NCBI GenBank assembly: GCA_964652155.1
Contig: CAZZBK010000065.1
Span: 1 to 31,935 of the forward strand
Source: CAZZBK01 sp964652155
GTDB lineage: Bacteria > Planctomycetota > Planctomycetia > Pirellulales > PNKZ01
DNA length: 31,935 bases
Direction: 5' to 3'
Shown here piece after piece: positions 24,954 through 31,248 of the stretch (the first letter of the stretch is position 1; each line of letters begins with the position of its first letter). A model generated the notes under the pieces. That model was not told the origin of the DNA. It made no database searches and saw nothing but the letters and a program-made list of their open reading frames with translations. A program made the position numbers and the translations under genes.

Positions 24954-24982
24954 TTGAATTCTCTCGGCGGCTCACGGATACT
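24954..24982 (+). promoter_or_regulatory. Candidate promoter for the Tat-signal oxidoreductase
   Basis: TTGAAT (24954-24959) and GATACT (24977-24982) with 17 bp between, about 60 nt before ATG 25043. Confidence 0.4.
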
Positions 24983-25042
24983 ATTGGGACGCTGTCCCGC
25001 CCCACCGTTGATCTCCCCGCGCGCTATCGGAGCCCCCACGCC

Positions 25043-26383
25043 ATGTTACAAAACCTCTCTCGTCGCTCTTTCTTGCAGGGCCTGAGTGTCGCGGGCTCGG
25101 CGCTCGCACTGCCGGCGCAGAGTTACGCCCGACTGCTCGGCGCGAACAGCAAACTACGGCTCGCCAGCGTGGGCGTCGGCGGCAAAGGCTGGAGCGACCT
25201 CACCGGCGTCGCGGCCAGCGAGCACGTGCAGGTCGTCGCCCTGTGCGATATCGATGAGCGGCCGCAGTTCATGGGTCGGGCGGCCGAAAAATATCCCTCC
25301 GCGAAACGCTTCAGCGATTGGCGGCGCGTGCTCGATGCCGAGAAAATGTTCGACGCGCTCACGGTCAGCACCCCCGATCACATGCACGCCCCGGTGGCGC
25401 TGCCAGCGATGCAGCTCAAAAAGCATGTCTTCTGCCAAAAGCCGCTCACGCACACCGTGTTCGAGGCGCGACAAATGCGCCGCGCGGCCGACAAGTACGG
25501 CGTCGTCACGCAGATGGGTAATCAAATCCAATCGCATGTCGCCTATCGCACGGCCGTGCAGTTGGTGCATGACGGTGTCATCGGCAAAGTGAAGAGCGTT
25601 CACAGCTGGCAAAGCGGCGCGCTCCGCTGGCGGCTGGTCGACGACCGCCCCGCGGGCGAGGACCCGATCCCGGCGGGCGTGCAATGGGACAACTGGCTGG
25701 GTGTCGCCCCGGTACGCCCTTTCAAGGACAACCTGTATCACTCGTTCAACTGGCGCGCCTGGCAAGACTACAGCAACGGCCAGCTCGGTGACTTCGGCTG
25801 CCATATTCTCGATCCGGTCTTCAATGCCCTGCTGCTCAAAGCGCCGCTGTCGATCCGCGCCGAGGCCCCGGCGATCAACCGCGAGGTCTGGACCAAATGG
25901 GCGACCGTGCACTACGAGTTCCCCGGCACGCAGTACACGGCCGGCTCGACGCTCAAGGTGGTCTGGTACGACGGCGAAGGGAAGCAACCGCCGCGCGAGG
26001 CACTGGGTCTGCCCGAGAGTTACAAATTGCCCAACTCCGGTTCAGCGCTACTGGGCGAGAAGGGTACACTCGTGATTCCGCACGTGGCAGTGCCGCAACT
26101 CTTTCCCCAAGAGCAGTTCGCGAACGTCACGCTTCCGGACGTCGGCGCGCGCGATCACTATGTGCAGTTCGCCGATGCCTGTCGCGGCGAGGGCAAAACG
26201 ACCAGTCACTTCGACTACGCGGCCAACCTCACCGAGACCGTCTTGCTCGGCACGATCGCGATTCGTTTGCCCGGCGAAACGCTCCAGTGGAACGCCGAGA
26301 AGTTGAGCTTCACCAACTCGACCGCCGCGAACAACCTCGTCACCAAGCCCTATCGCGCCGGCTGGGACGTGAAGTGGATTTGA
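25043..26383 (+). CDS. Gfo/Idh/MocA family oxidoreductase with Tat signal
   Basis: The 446-residue protein begins with a textbook twin-arginine signal (SRRSFLQGLSVAGSALALP, residues 6-24). It should be exported folded, with its nicotinamide cofactor bound. The Rossmann fold starts at LRLASVGVGGKGWSDL (GxGxxG about 44-49). The family EKP motif appears as QKP (CQKPLTHTVFEA), keeping the functional Lys133 and Pro134. The substrate-domain part includes GQLGDFGCHILDP and FNWRAWQDYSNG, as in secreted Gfo/Idh/MocA proteins that planctomycetes carry in many copies for sugar or uronate turnover. The actual substrate is unknown. ATG 25043 is chosen because it begins the Tat signal; a frame open to 24950 is ignored. 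No partner gene is adjacent. Confidence 0.92.
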   Translation: MLQNLSRRSFLQGLSVAGSALALPAQSYARLLGANSKLRLASVGVGGKGWSDLTGVAASEHVQVVALCDIDERPQFMGRAAEKYPSAKRFSDWRRVLDAEKMFDALTVSTPDHMHAPVALPAMQLKKHVFCQKPLTHTVFEARQMRRAADKYGVVTQMGNQIQSHVAYRTAVQLVHDGVIGKVKSVHSWQSGALRWRLVDDRPAGEDPIPAGVQWDNWLGVAPVRPFKDNLYHSFNWRAWQDYSNGQLGDFGCHILDPVFNALLLKAPLSIRAEAPAINREVWTKWATVHYEFPGTQYTAGSTLKVVWYDGEGKQPPREALGLPESYKLPNSGSALLGEKGTLVIPHVAVPQLFPQEQFANVTLPDVGARDHYVQFADACRGEGKTTSHFDYAANLTETVLLGTIAIRLPGETLQWNAEKLSFTNSTAANNLVTKPYRAGWDVKWI

Positions 26384-26427
26384 TCTACGGTTCGCCGCAT
26401 TTCGTTATTGAGGTTCATATAATTAAG

Positions 26428-26486
26428 TTAATAGGACGACCAGCGGGAGTCCGTAAATACCGGCCTCGCGTTGCTCGGCCTATTAA
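26428..26486. repeat. Imperfect palindromic element
   Basis: TTAATAGG (26428-26435) pairs with CCTATTAA (26479-26486). The 26-nt arms agree at about 21 positions, with an AT-rich loop around 26454-26459. Together with CTGAGGATCAATAG (26496-26509) it is related to the segment 2274-2340. Confidence 0.6.
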
Positions 26487-26506
26487 GTTCATTATCTGAG
26501 GATCAA

Positions 26507-26586
26507 TAGCCGCGACGCGCAGCGGATCGCGTAAAGTCTGCTCGCCGGAAAGCAACGCTTGCGCGCTCCGCTGCGCGTCGCGGCTA
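26507..26586. repeat. GTTAGCCGCG-family inverted repeat, perfect 20-bp arms
   Basis: TAGCCGCGACGCGCAGCGGA (26507-26526) is the exact reverse complement of 26567-26586. The 40-nt spacer (26527-26566) is not itself strongly structured. It lies between the Tat-signal oxidoreductase and the convergent TPR gene and may terminate both. Confidence 0.85.
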
Positions 26587-26607
26587 ACGCTCGGGTGACT
26601 CACGCAT

Positions 26608-27363
26608 CTAACGCAACGGCGGCTGATACGGATACGCCGGCTGCGGCGCAGACACGGTCCGCGTATCCGGATAGCCGGGGGTTAAACTCGGCACGGGCGT
26701 TGCGCCGCGCAGCAGTGCGACTCGCTGCGCCAGCTCGGGTTGATAACTGTTCGCCGAGAGCGACCGCTGATAGTTGGCCAGCGCCTGCCCCGGGTTCCCT
26801 TCCTGCTCGTACATCTGCCCCAAGGCCGCAAGCGCCCGGGGCTCATATGGGTTCAGGGCAATGGCGTCGAGCAAGTTTTGCCGCGCGATGTCGCGTTGGC
26901 CTTGCTCTTGGGCGAACCGCGCCAACTCGACCCGCGCGGCGGGCAAACCCGGCTCGCGCAAGGCCCAGCGTTGCAACAGGCGGCTGGCGTCGTCGACGCG
27001 CGACTGATCGCGGAGCATCACGGCGAGTGCGCGATGGCAGTCGACATGATTCGGCGCGTTGTCGAGGCATTGGTTGTACAGCGCCTCGGCCTGGGCAAAA
27101 TCTTCGTTGCGGCGCGACTGCCGCGCCTGGCGATGGTAGACACTCGCCAGATTGTAGTACGCGTCGGCATTGTGCGGATCGTTGCTCACCGCCTGATTAA
27201 AGCGTTGCAAGGCGAGCGGATAATTGCCCTGCTCGAACGCGCTCACGCCCGTCATGTTCTGCGCCTGCGAGCCGACCTGGCAGCCGACCCAACTCGGAAT
27301 CAGCACGATTCCCAGCAGTAAGTCACGGAGCGTTCGCACAACAACAGCCCGTCGGAACATCAT
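26608..27363 (-). CDS. TPR-repeat protein, probable lipoprotein
   Basis: This 251-residue protein has a hydrophobic N-terminus ending in WVGC (Cys28), a probable though imperfect lipobox. Tandem tetratricopeptide repeats then cover about residues 37-215: SAFEQGNYPLALQRFNQAVS, DAYYNLASVYHRQ, EDFAQAEALYNQCLDNAPNH, RALAVMLRDQSRVDDASRLL, QRDIARQNLLDAIALNP, RALAALGQMYEQEGNPGQAL and ANYQRSLSANS. The tail is Pro/Tyr-rich (YPDTRTVSAPQPAYPYQPP). TPR arrays are protein-binding scaffolds, and the location would be the envelope. Two adjacent ATG codons (27363, 27360) compete, and neither has a clear Shine-Dalgarno sequence. The gene is monocistronic. Confidence 0.85.
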   Translation of the reverse strand: MMFRRAVVVRTLRDLLLGIVLIPSWVGCQVGSQAQNMTGVSAFEQGNYPLALQRFNQAVSNDPHNADAYYNLASVYHRQARQSRRNEDFAQAEALYNQCLDNAPNHVDCHRALAVMLRDQSRVDDASRLLQRWALREPGLPAARVELARFAQEQGQRDIARQNLLDAIALNPYEPRALAALGQMYEQEGNPGQALANYQRSLSANSYQPELAQRVALLRGATPVPSLTPGYPDTRTVSAPQPAYPYQPPLR

Positions 27364-27569
27364 GGTTTCATCTGAGGAGGAAACTCGAATTCGCGACGAA
27401 AGATACTCAGCCTCAGGGAGTTGGGACAAGACCAATCGGCCGACTTCTCATCGCCGGGGGTGCAGCCTGCGGTTTGCGTGGAGGAGGCGATTGCGTAGAA
27501 GATTGCCGTGTGATTTTACCTCGCAGGGGAGCGAACCGGCGGGGGACTGGGTAATCTCGGGAGCCAGGG

Positions 27570-27816
27570 ATGGCAACGCACGACGAATTGCAGCGTCACA
27601 TCGACGTGTTTGTGGCGTAATTGCAGGAAGAATATGAACTCGACGCGACCGACGGAGCAGGTTCCCCAGGTCGCTTGTGTGCCGATGGATGGCGGTCGGA
27701 TTCAAATCCGTACACGTAACGAGAGCACGCAGCCGGGTCAAACGTATCGTCGCCAGGGCCTGTCGTGTGAGCATCTTCAAAGTTGGTAAATCATAGGATC
27801 GGGCATCCAGGGCATC
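27570..27816 (+). pseudogene. Decayed ISKra4-like transposase fragment
   Basis: One frame (27634-27816) reads VPQVACVPMDGGRIQIRTRN and then, after an apparent internal deletion, CEHLQSW, a stop codon and IIGSGIQGII. VDGGRIQ-R and W-x-IGSG-x-x-EG are landmarks of ISKra4-family transposases that normally lie far apart. A preceding piece (27570-27630, MATHDELQRHIDVFVA, stop, LQEEYELDATDG) is in another frame. Stops, a frameshift and the deletion show it is dead. The last 50 bases match window positions 1-50 on the opposite strand. Confidence 0.5.
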
Positions 27817-27823
27817 ATTCAGC

Positions 27824-27919
27824 GGGTGGCTGGCGGTTTGCGTCTGCAAACCCCGGCTCACTTCGAGGCGGTGTCACATGTCACTCGCCGGGGTTTGCTT
27901 CGCAAACCACCAGCCACCC
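27824..27919. repeat. 95-nt palindromic intergenic element, copy 2
   Basis: The arms 27824-27856 and 27888-27919 pair like those of 8366-8460, and the loop CTCACTTCGAGGC and the downstream ACGGTGACG are shared. Bases in the stems differ between copies mostly in a paired way (TTTTGC/GCAAAA versus GTTTGC/GCAAAC), which supports a conserved structure. It begins 8 nt after the transposase relic. Confidence 0.85.
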
Positions 27920-28038
27920 ACAACGGTGACGCTCACACGTCCCAGCCAACTCAAAGCCACCCGCTGCGATCAGACCGCCGCCTAAAACCAAACCGCAGGC
28001 TGCACCCTACAAATGCTTCATCAATAAGGGACGATAGC

Positions 28039-29022
28039 TTACAGCGCCAGCGGGACCCAGCCGCCGTCGCGCAGCGAACGGGACACGGCCTCGTTCCAAG
28101 CAAAAATCGGCAACGCAACCTCCGGCGGAGAGACCGTCGCGCCGCCGCTGAGTATCGCGTCGACAAACGCACTCGCCGGGTTGCCGTCGGGTTCCATGTC
28201 GGTGATGGGCTCCAACTTACTGTGACGACCGCGCAGTAGGCGACCTTCGCGCAGCACCAAGTCCGCGTCGCGGCAGTGAATGTGAATGTCCTCGCTCCAA
28301 AAATGAGCGTCGCCCACATAATGGGCTGCGCAGCCGACGCCCCCTTCGAACTCGGCCCAGATGCGGGTGACGATCTCGACCTGCCGATCGCGCCGGTCGC
28401 TCACGGCCTGTAACCTGAGCGGCCGCGCGCCGGTGATGAACTGCACGATGTCGATCTGATGAATGCCCGCGTCGCCGCAGTAGCCCAAGTTCTGCGTGGG
28501 GTCATTGCGCCACGTGCCGATAATTCCTTGCGACCAGGGCTCGCTCGAATAGATATGCACGTGCCGCACCGGACCGTAACACGCCGCGTTTTGCAGCAGC
28601 TCACGCCGCGCGGTCACGTACACCGACATATACCGCCGCTGATGTGCCACGCTCACGATCCGCTGGCTCGCGCGCTGCCGCGCGATGATGTCGACAATGT
28701 GCTCGCGGCGGATCGCCAGCGGCTTCTCGCACAACACGTGGCAGCCCCGCTCGATCGCCGCGCACACCTGCTCGAAATGGGCCGCGTTCGGGGAGCAGAG
28801 AATCACGCCGTCGGGGTGATGCGCATCGAGCGCCGTCGTGTAGTCGCTGGCGACTGCGGCCATCGGCGCGAATTCATTCGCCAGCGATCGGGCCGACTCG
28901 CTTCGAGGATCGCACAGACAGACCCATTGTACGCGCGGGTCGTCGCGCAGGTATTCGACATGCCGCCGGGCCACCAAGCCGCAACCGACAAGCATCAACC
29001 GAACACGCTGTAAATCACTCAC
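28039..29022 (-). CDS. Gfo/Idh/MocA family oxidoreductase, cytoplasmic
   Basis: This 327-residue NAD(P)-dependent oxidoreductase has no signal peptide. The Rossmann motif is LMLVGCGLVARRHVEYL (GxGxxA about 13-18) and the EKP motif CEKPLA holds the functional Lys100. The later NLGYCGDAGIHQIDIVQF corresponds to the family D-x-G-x-H-x-x-D substrate-site signature. These enzymes oxidise or reduce sugar or cyclitol derivatives; the substrate is not predictable here. The start is GTG 29022, which overlaps the TGA of the upstream bioF-like gene in a GTGA tetranucleotide. AGGAG about 9 nt upstream supports it. Tight coupling suggests that both enzymes act together, perhaps on an amino-ketone or amino-sugar product. 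Confidence 0.92.
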   Translation of the reverse strand: MSDLQRVRLMLVGCGLVARRHVEYLRDDPRVQWVCLCDPRSESARSLANEFAPMAAVASDYTTALDAHHPDGVILCSPNAAHFEQVCAAIERGCHVLCEKPLAIRREHIVDIIARQRASQRIVSVAHQRRYMSVYVTARRELLQNAACYGPVRHVHIYSSEPWSQGIIGTWRNDPTQNLGYCGDAGIHQIDIVQFITGARPLRLQAVSDRRDRQVEIVTRIWAEFEGGVGCAAHYVGDAHFWSEDIHIHCRDADLVLREGRLLRGRHSKLEPITDMEPDGNPASAFVDAILSGGATVSPPEVALPIFAWNEAVSRSLRDGGWVPLAL

Positions 29023-30179
29023 GGGCGATGCTCCTCGAGCGCTTGAACCAACCGGTCGATCATCTCCGGAGTGTGAGCGTAGCTGAGCGAGATGCGTAAG
29101 AGCGATCGCCCTGACGGCACGCTGGGCGGTCGAATGGCCGGCACGAACAAGCCCGCCGCGAACAATCGCTGCGCGAGGGCCGCGGCCCGCTCCGCCTCGC
29201 CGATGATGATCGGAATGATCTGGCTCGTCGACGGTCCCAGGTCAAAGCCACGCTCGGCAAGCGTTTGTCGCAACGCGGCTGACCGCGCGAGCAACTCGAC
29301 TCGTCGCGCGGGCTCGCTCTGCACGATCGACAGGGCCGCGCGGGCTGCGGTGGCCGTCGCGGCCGGAGCCGCCGTCGAGAACACATACGCGCGGGCTCGA
29401 TTGGCCAGCCAGGTGATGAGTGCGCGCGAGCCGCTGACGAAGCCGCCGCTGCTGCCGAGCGCTTTGCTGAGCGTGCCGACTTTGATGTCGATGCGTTGCT
29501 CGACCGCCGGGCCGAACGTTTCGCTCACGCCGCGCCCTTGCGCGCCGAACACGCCGGTCGCGTGCGCCTCGTCGATCATCAGCATCGCGCCAGACCGCGT
29601 GGCCAATTCGGCCAGCGCGTCGAGCGGCGCAAGATCGCCGTCCATGCTGAACAGCGTGTCGGTCACGATCAGGCGTCGCCTAGCCTCGGTTTGTGCGAGC
29701 AGCTTGGCGAGCGCGGCGGTGTCGCGATGCGGATAGATACAAACCCCTGCGCGCGACAGTCGGCAGCCATCGACGATGCTGGCGTGATTGAGCTCGTCAC
29801 TGAACACAACATCGCCCGGGCCAACGAGCGCGGTGACGGTGCCGACGTTGGCGGCAAAGCCTGAGGAGAACAGCAATGCCGCCTCGGCTTGCTCGAAGCG
29901 TGCGAGCTCGCGTTCAAGTAGCGCGTGTTCATCGCTACGGCCGACGACCAGAGGGCTCGCGGCGGCACCCCAGCCGCTGTGAGATAATGACTGCCGCACG
30001 GCGTCGATCAGTCGTGGGTCGTTGGCCAGGCCGAGATAATCGTTCGCGGCGAAGTTGATGACCTCGCGTCCCTCGACGACGATCCGCGCCGCGCTGGCCC
30101 CATGCCGCTCACGCAGTGGCCGGAGCAAATGGGCGTGTTCGAGTTCACCGAGTTGATCGTCGATCCAATCGAGCGACAT
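29019..30179 (-). CDS. BioF-like alpha-oxoamine synthase (8-amino-7-oxononanoate synthase family)
   Basis: This 386-residue fold-type I PLP enzyme belongs to the alpha-oxoamine synthases, which condense an acyl-CoA or acyl-ACP with an amino acid and release CO2. Conserved positions are NDYLGL (46-51), FSSGFAANVG (104-113), HASI with His132 stacking on PLP, DEAHATG (Asp203, His206) and the PLP lysine Lys239 in GTLSKALGSSGG. SHSGWGAAASPLVVG replaces the usual GSRL-SG with SPL, a variant I believe also occurs in other planctomycete BioF proteins. Length fits BioF. Other biotin genes are absent, and the GTGA coupling with an oxidoreductase means a role other than biotin synthesis remains possible. 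It is divergent from rplU. Confidence 0.85.
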   Translation of the reverse strand: MSLDWIDDQLGELEHAHLLRPLRERHGASAARIVVEGREVINFAANDYLGLANDPRLIDAVRQSLSHSGWGAAASPLVVGRSDEHALLERELARFEQAEAALLFSSGFAANVGTVTALVGPGDVVFSDELNHASIVDGCRLSRAGVCIYPHRDTAALAKLLAQTEARRRLIVTDTLFSMDGDLAPLDALAELATRSGAMLMIDEAHATGVFGAQGRGVSETFGPAVEQRIDIKVGTLSKALGSSGGFVSGSRALITWLANRARAYVFSTAAPAATATAARAALSIVQSEPARRVELLARSAALRQTLAERGFDLGPSTSQIIPIIIGEAERAAALAQRLFAAGLFVPAIRPPSVPSGRSLLRISLSYAHTPEMIDRLVQALEEHRP

Positions 30180-30187
30180 AGGGAAGG

Positions 30188-30215
30188 GGGTGTTTTGTGT
30201 TGGGTGTTTTGTGTT
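30188..30215. repeat. 14-bp tandem duplication upstream of bioF-like gene
   Basis: GGGTGTTTTGTGTT occurs twice in tandem (30188-30201, 30202-30215), immediately upstream of the bioF-like start codon, in its 5' leader. It is most likely a slippage repeat. Confidence 0.85.
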
Positions 30216-30338
30216 GGGTTTCTCGCCCCACGAGGGGCTATTGGGGCCGTCGATGTGTGGCGTATCTCGATAAACGGCAATAAAATATGCGGCGGCCTCT
30301 CGACCAGCCAGAGGGCATCGGGTATCTTACAGGACTTA

Positions 30339-30366
30339 ATTTTGCTGGGCGACTGCTGGGCAAAAT
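30339..30366 (+). promoter_or_regulatory. Inverted repeat in the rplU promoter or leader region
   Basis: ATTTTGC (30339-30345) and GCAAAAT (30360-30366) form a perfect 7-bp inverted repeat with a 14-nt loop, 43 nt before the rplU start. TTGCTG (30342-30347) with AATACT (30364-30369), 16 bp apart, is a possible promoter overlapping it. It could alternatively be a leader hairpin for L21 autoregulation. No clear ribosome-binding site precedes rplU. Confidence 0.35.
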
Positions 30367-30409
30367 ACTCAAAATTTGTGTAACTATTTATTCGGATTCG
30401 AGTTACGCC

Positions 30410-30724
30410 ATGTACGCGATTATCCAAGACGGTACTCGTCAGTTGAAGGTCGAAGAGGGACAGGAACTCATCATTGACGAGCGCGTTGACCTGCAACCGG
30501 GTCAAAAGCTGTCGTTTGACAAGGTTTTGGCCGTGGCAACCGACGCCGGTTTGACCCTCGGTACGCCGCAAGTGGCGGGTGCGTCGGTGAGTGCCGAGGT
30601 GCTCGGGCTGGTGCAAGGACCGAAGTTGGTGGTGCAAAAGTTCCGCCGCCGCAAGAACTCGCGCCGCAAGACGGGCCATCGCCAACTGCATACCCGCGTG
30701 CGGATCGAGAAGATCTCCGTCTAA
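30410..30724 (+). CDS. rplU: Ribosomal protein bL21
   Basis: This 104-residue protein of the large ribosomal subunit binds 23S rRNA. Family features are the start MYAIIQDGTRQLKVEEGQ, FDKVLAVATDAG and the basic C-terminal signature KFRRRKNSRRKTGHRQLHTR. Length is normal. ATG 30410 gives the canonical N-terminus. Unlike most bacteria, rpmA (bL27) does not follow; an intrinsic terminator lies 30 nt downstream and the next gene is nrdJ. Confidence 0.97.
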   Translation: MYAIIQDGTRQLKVEEGQELIIDERVDLQPGQKLSFDKVLAVATDAGLTLGTPQVAGASVSAEVLGLVQGPKLVVQKFRRRKNSRRKTGHRQLHTRVRIEKISV

Positions 30725-30753
30725 CGCAGGTTAGCAAAACGTTGTAAACCACC

Positions 30754-30786
30754 AAGGCACGGCCCTCCCAGGTCGTGCCTTTTTTC
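30754..30786 (+). terminator. Intrinsic terminator of rplU
   Basis: AAGGCACG (30754-30761) pairs with CGTGCCTT (30774-30781), extended inside by CC/GG, and is followed by six T (30780-30785). This is a standard rho-independent terminator. From here to about 30988 I see nothing recognisable. Confidence 0.88.
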
Positions 30787-30988
30787 TTGTTTACCAAGCA
30801 ACGACAATTTTTCTCAAAAAGTTGCCCGCCTTGAGAGCGGTCAGCTCGTGAGTGACTGATTCAACGCAACTAACTGTCCTAAATCAGCTTGCGTCGGACG
30901 GTTAGAAACCTCACGTTCCGGTAGCTAGCAGCCAACGTTTCCTTAACCGGCGATGGGACAAGCCTTTTTGGCGAATCCAAAAATTTGA

Positions 30989-31016
30989 TTGACGATCCTC
31001 GGCCAACGAATACACT
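30989..31016 (+). promoter_or_regulatory. Sigma70-type promoter of nrdJ
   Basis: TTGACG (30989-30994) and TACACT (31011-31016) are separated by 16 bp. Transcription should start near 31023, giving a leader of about 225 nt that carries the NrdR-like boxes at its very beginning. Confidence 0.6.
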
Positions 31017-31025
31017 CTCACCTCG

Positions 31026-31072
31026 CTCCTGTATGTTGTGGATCAAAAATGACGATCTACAATATATAGCGG
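31026..31072 (+). promoter_or_regulatory. Tandem NrdR boxes upstream of nrdJ
   Basis: Box 2 (31057-31072) is CTACAATATATAGCGG, matching the core C-W-A-T-A-T-A-T-W-G of the NrdR box. Box 1 (31026-31041) is CTCCTGTATGTTGTGG, with two A-to-G changes from the core. The boxes are 31 bp apart centre to centre (15-bp spacer), the spacing known for paired NrdR boxes. NrdR is the ATP/dATP-sensing repressor of ribonucleotide-reductase genes. Position just downstream of the -10 fits repression. Confidence 0.7.
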
Positions 31073-31077
31073 TGTAA

Positions 31078-31170
31078 TGGTCGGCAATGCCACAAATCTG
31101 CCCAGTTCGGGGGAAGTGATAGCATTCGCGGGCAGTTTTTTTGCGGTATCCAGCCCCTGATCGCCGACCA
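31078..31170 (+). ncRNA. Structured nrdJ leader with alternative hairpins (attenuator or riboswitch candidate)
   Basis: Outer helix: TGGTCGGC (31078-31085) pairs with GCCGACCA (31163-31170). Inside, two mutually exclusive folds exist. Fold A: AATGCCAC (31086-31093) pairs with GTG (31116-31118) and GCATT (31122-31126) with a 3-nt ATA bulge, capped by CCC/GGG (31101-31111). Fold B: CTGCCC (31098-31103) pairs with GGGCAG (31130-31135) and is followed by seven T, a terminator. Fold A consumes CCC of the terminator stem. I could not match it to the cobalamin riboswitch B12 box. The ligand, if any, is unknown. Confidence 0.55.
31098..31142 (+). terminator. Leader terminator hairpin before nrdJ
   Basis: CTGCCC (31098-31103), a 26-nt loop, GGGCAG (31130-31135) and TTTTTTT (31136-31142). 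It is 106 nt before the nrdJ start and in the sense direction, so it would stop transcription before the gene unless prevented. The 6-bp stem with a large loop is weak without further pairing. Confidence 0.5.
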
Positions 31171-31248
31171 GTACTGTTGAAGTGTTAATTTGTACACTAA
31201 TCTGGAATGGATGCCCAGTCACTCTCTGACCCATCAGGAAACAAAACC

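Larger units (their letters stand above)
27458..28007. mobile_element. Repeat-bounded 550-bp patch with transposase relic
   Basis: GGGTGCAGCCTGCGGTTTG (27458-27476) recurs perfectly in inverted orientation at 27989-28007. Between them lie a decayed ISKra4-like transposase fragment and copy 2 of the 95-nt palindromic element. Similarity of the two ends continues weakly inward (both have a GG-x-GGCG-rich stretch), so they may be two copies of a dispersed repeat rather than insertion-sequence termini. No intact gene lies in the 675 bp from 27364 to 28038. Confidence 0.5.

Noticed and set aside
27448..27861. 137-codon minus-strand frame over the relic
   Set aside because: It looked conserved at the nucleotide level with 1-57, but the opposite strand explains it better: the changes are conservative in the transposase frame and the transposase landmarks are on the plus strand.
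27826..28239. Frame reading through the palindromic element (MAGGLRLQTPAHFEAV...)
   Set aside because: The translation follows the repeat and then runs antisense into the oxidoreductase gene. It is the kind of spurious hypothetical protein this repeat produces.
30787..30988. tRNA or small RNA gene between rplU and nrdJ
   Set aside because: No cloverleaf, no CCA end and no T-loop GTTC pattern in the right place. Nothing recognisable was found.
31078..31248. Classical cobalamin riboswitch before nrdJ
   Set aside because: Expected for a B12-dependent enzyme, but I find no recognisable B12 box or the other conserved blocks. The structure present is different.
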